Below are positions 62,781 to 64,000 of a stretch of 64,000 bases of DNA, piece by piece. The notes under the pieces are model-generated. The model was not told the DNA's origin, made no database searches, and was given only the letters and a program-made list of their open reading frames with translations. The translations under genes and the position numbers were made by a program. The stretch comes from Pseudosulfitobacter pseudonitzschiae (GTDB lineage Bacteria > Pseudomonadota > Alphaproteobacteria > Rhodobacterales > Rhodobacteraceae): the NCBI RefSeq assembly GCF_900129395.1, contig NZ_FQVP01000006.1:62001-126000 (forward strand), given 5' to 3'. Numbering within the stretch: position 1 is the stretch's first letter; each line of letters begins with the position of its first letter.

Positions 62781-63493
62781 CCGACACGCTGACCTTTCCG
62801 CCGCTGCTGTGGGGCGAGGCCGTGGCGGCGGATGCGTTCGAGCACGCCGCCATGCGCGCCGCCATGGGCTGTGACGCAGGGCTGGTGGTCTATGCGCTGG
62901 CCGGTCACGTGGTGCAGGCGGCATTGGTTTTTGCCCCCGAGGTGCCCTTGCGCGACGCCATGGCGATGCTGCCGCTGTGTGGCATCGGCTTTCAGAACGC
63001 ATTGGGCGCGCTGGCCCCGCCCGAGATTGCCGTGCATCTGGATTGGGATGGCGGCATTCGCATCAACAACGCGGCGTGCGGGCGGTTCCGCTGCATCGCG
63101 TCCACCACCGACCCCGAGGCGGTGCCCGACTGGCTGGTCGTGGGGTTCACCCTGCCGCTGTATCCGCTCGACGATCCCGACCTTGCCGAAACCGGCCTGC
63201 GCCCGGATCAGACCGCGCTTTATGCCGAAGGTTGCGCGGAGGTGTCCCCGCCCGCACTGGTCGAGGCATGGGCGCGCCACAGCCTGCACTGGATCAACCG
63301 CTGGGACGGCGAGGGCGCAGCCCCCCTGCACAGCGAATGGCGCGGGCTGGCTTACGGCATCGGCGAAGCGACCACCCAGGACGGCAAGACCGGCACCTAT
63401 CTTGGCGTCGACGAACGCTTTGGCCTGCTCTTGCGCGACGCCGACACCACCCACCTGATCCCGCTGACCGCTATATTGGAGCCCAGCCCGTGA
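62777..63493 (+). CDS. biotin/lipoate protein ligase-like protein with DUF4444 C-terminus
   Basis: A 238-residue protein. The N-terminal part (about 1-175) has the BPL_LplA_LipB fold pattern, with VHLDWDGGIRINNAACGRFR at the site of the ligase motif. The C-terminal part (about 180-238, WRGLAYGIGE then TYLGVDERFGLLLRD) matches the DUF4444 idea. The canonical GRGRxG biotin ligase motif is absent, so real ligase activity is uncertain. It overlaps Mrp upstream (ATGA) and DUF6505 downstream (GTGA). Recurrent linkage with formate dehydrogenase accessory genes suggests an assembly role. Confidence 0.75.
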   Translation: MTDTLTFPPLLWGEAVAADAFEHAAMRAAMGCDAGLVVYALAGHVVQAALVFAPEVPLRDAMAMLPLCGIGFQNALGALAPPEIAVHLDWDGGIRINNAACGRFRCIASTTDPEAVPDWLVVGFTLPLYPLDDPDLAETGLRPDQTALYAEGCAEVSPPALVEAWARHSLHWINRWDGEGAAPLHSEWRGLAYGIGEATTQDGKTGTYLGVDERFGLLLRDADTTHLIPLTAILEPSP

Positions 63494-63987
63494 CCCAGCC
63501 CGACCTGCGCAAACTTGCCCGCGCGATCCATTTCGACGAAAGCGACACGAACGTGTTTTCCAGCCCTGCGCGCACCGGGGAATGGTGCGTGTCGGGCGGG
63601 TTCGAGTTTTCGGACTGGACCGACGGCGACCTGACCGGCAAGGCGCGACAGGCCTTTGCCAACGGCTGGCTGGGGCTGGAAACCTTTGGCCGCGTGACAT
63701 TCGTCGCGGTGACGCAGGTAGAGCCGTCTGAGATTGCCACGCTGACCGACATGCTGGCGCAGCATTTCGTCACCTACTACGGCGCACCTGACGTGAACGC
63801 CGCCCGCCCCGTCGCCGCCGAGGAACTGGCGCAGATGATGGACATGTGCGCCGACCACGACGCCAACACCCTGCTGACCGTGGCGCGCGAACTGACCGAC
63901 GCGGGCGTGCGCGAAAGCTTTCGCGTGATCCAGCCACAGGATGCCGGGCTGGAACAGTTCGCCATTCACGGCGACCTGCCGGAATAG
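63490..63987 (+). CDS. DUF6505 family protein
   Basis: A 165-residue protein starting at GTG 63490, overlapping the preceding stop. It begins VTQPDLRKLARAIHFDESDTNVF-like (cited by RAIHFDESD) and contains GEWCVSGGFEFSDW and a C-terminal ESFRVIQPQDAGLEQF. It has no signal peptide or membrane segment. I know the family as a small protein of unknown function next to the Mrp and formate dehydrogenase genes. The stop at 63987 is 13 bp from the window end, so the operon may continue. Confidence 0.72.
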   Translation: MTQPDLRKLARAIHFDESDTNVFSSPARTGEWCVSGGFEFSDWTDGDLTGKARQAFANGWLGLETFGRVTFVAVTQVEPSEIATLTDMLAQHFVTYYGAPDVNAARPVAAEELAQMMDMCADHDANTLLTVARELTDAGVRESFRVIQPQDAGLEQFAIHGDLPE

Positions 63988-64000
63988 CGCCACCGCGCCC

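Noticed and set aside
59331-63002. Minus-strand open frame of about 1220 codons opposite the Fe-S protein and Mrp genes
   Set aside because: The opposite strand encodes recognisable ferredoxin and Mrp motifs with ribosome binding sites and coupled starts; this frame has low-complexity composition typical of antisense to GC-rich codons.

Overview
The window looks like part of a large extrachromosomal replicon (plasmid or chromid) of a GC-rich marine alphaproteobacterium, most likely Rhodobacteraceae (Roseobacter group). The evidence is a leftmost module made of a tyrosine recombinase, a parAB partition operon and a divergent replication initiator whose C-terminal half resembles DnaA domain I (the DnaA-like replicon type known from Rhodobacteraceae), together with two TRAP transporters, several ABC transporters and an alphaproteobacterial formate dehydrogenase locus. 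No rRNA, tRNA, CRISPR array, insertion sequence or clear pseudogene was seen. All calls come from reading the sequence; no database search was run. Layout: 0-4.7 kb, replication and partition, with three identical 18-bp palindromes (two inside parB) and an iteron-like tract. 4.8-7.4 kb, an orphan Cache/HAMP sensor kinase and a TetR regulator. 7.5-15.7 kb, a plus-strand operon for a single-chain biotin-dependent acyl-CoA carboxylase, an acyl-CoA ligase and a TRAP transporter, with a TetR-type operator in front. 15.7-18.4 kb, uronate oxidation: uronate dehydrogenase, a FadR-type GntR regulator and 5-dehydro-4-deoxyglucarate dehydratase. 18.4-25.0 kb, a minus-strand dipeptide-type ABC transporter operon ending in a metallophosphoesterase and a CX5R phosphatase. 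25.2-26.5 kb, an SGNH-hydrolase lipoprotein and a CHAP-domain lipoprotein. 26.8-34.9 kb, a LacI-regulated sugar operon with xylose isomerase, an isomerase/epimerase, a Gfo/Idh/MocA oxidoreductase and a sugar ABC transporter. 35.1-37.3 kb, a polar amino-acid ABC transporter. 37.4-50.1 kb, a twelve-gene minus-strand array: GntR regulator, two enoyl-CoA hydratase family enzymes, a second TRAP transporter, acyl-CoA ligase, two acyl-CoA dehydrogenases, a 3-hydroxyacyl-CoA dehydrogenase-type SDR, an ACAD10/11-type kinase and a thiolase. It is a self-contained route for importing, activating and beta-oxidising an organic acid, possibly a 4-hydroxy or 4-keto acid. 50.5-64 kb, a molybdenum or tungsten formate dehydrogenase locus. 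One strand carries DUF3305, DUF3306, a TorD chaperone, a small TAT protein, the catalytic, Fe-S and cytochrome b subunits, a 41-residue membrane protein and an NtrC-like regulator without the sigma-54 contact loop. The other strand carries a multi-[4Fe-4S] protein, a DUF6494 protein, a Mrp-type Fe-S carrier, a biotin/lipoate ligase-like protein and a DUF6505 protein. Working together: four catabolic modules feed organic acids, uronates and sugars into central metabolism through high-affinity uptake, and the formate dehydrogenase adds electrons from periplasmic formate oxidation. The best leads are the parS-like palindromes buried in parB, the GAFTGA-less regulator and tiny membrane protein in the formate dehydrogenase transcript, the conserved but functionally obscure formate dehydrogenase accessory set, and the kinase-plus-dehydrogenase pair in the acyl-CoA array.
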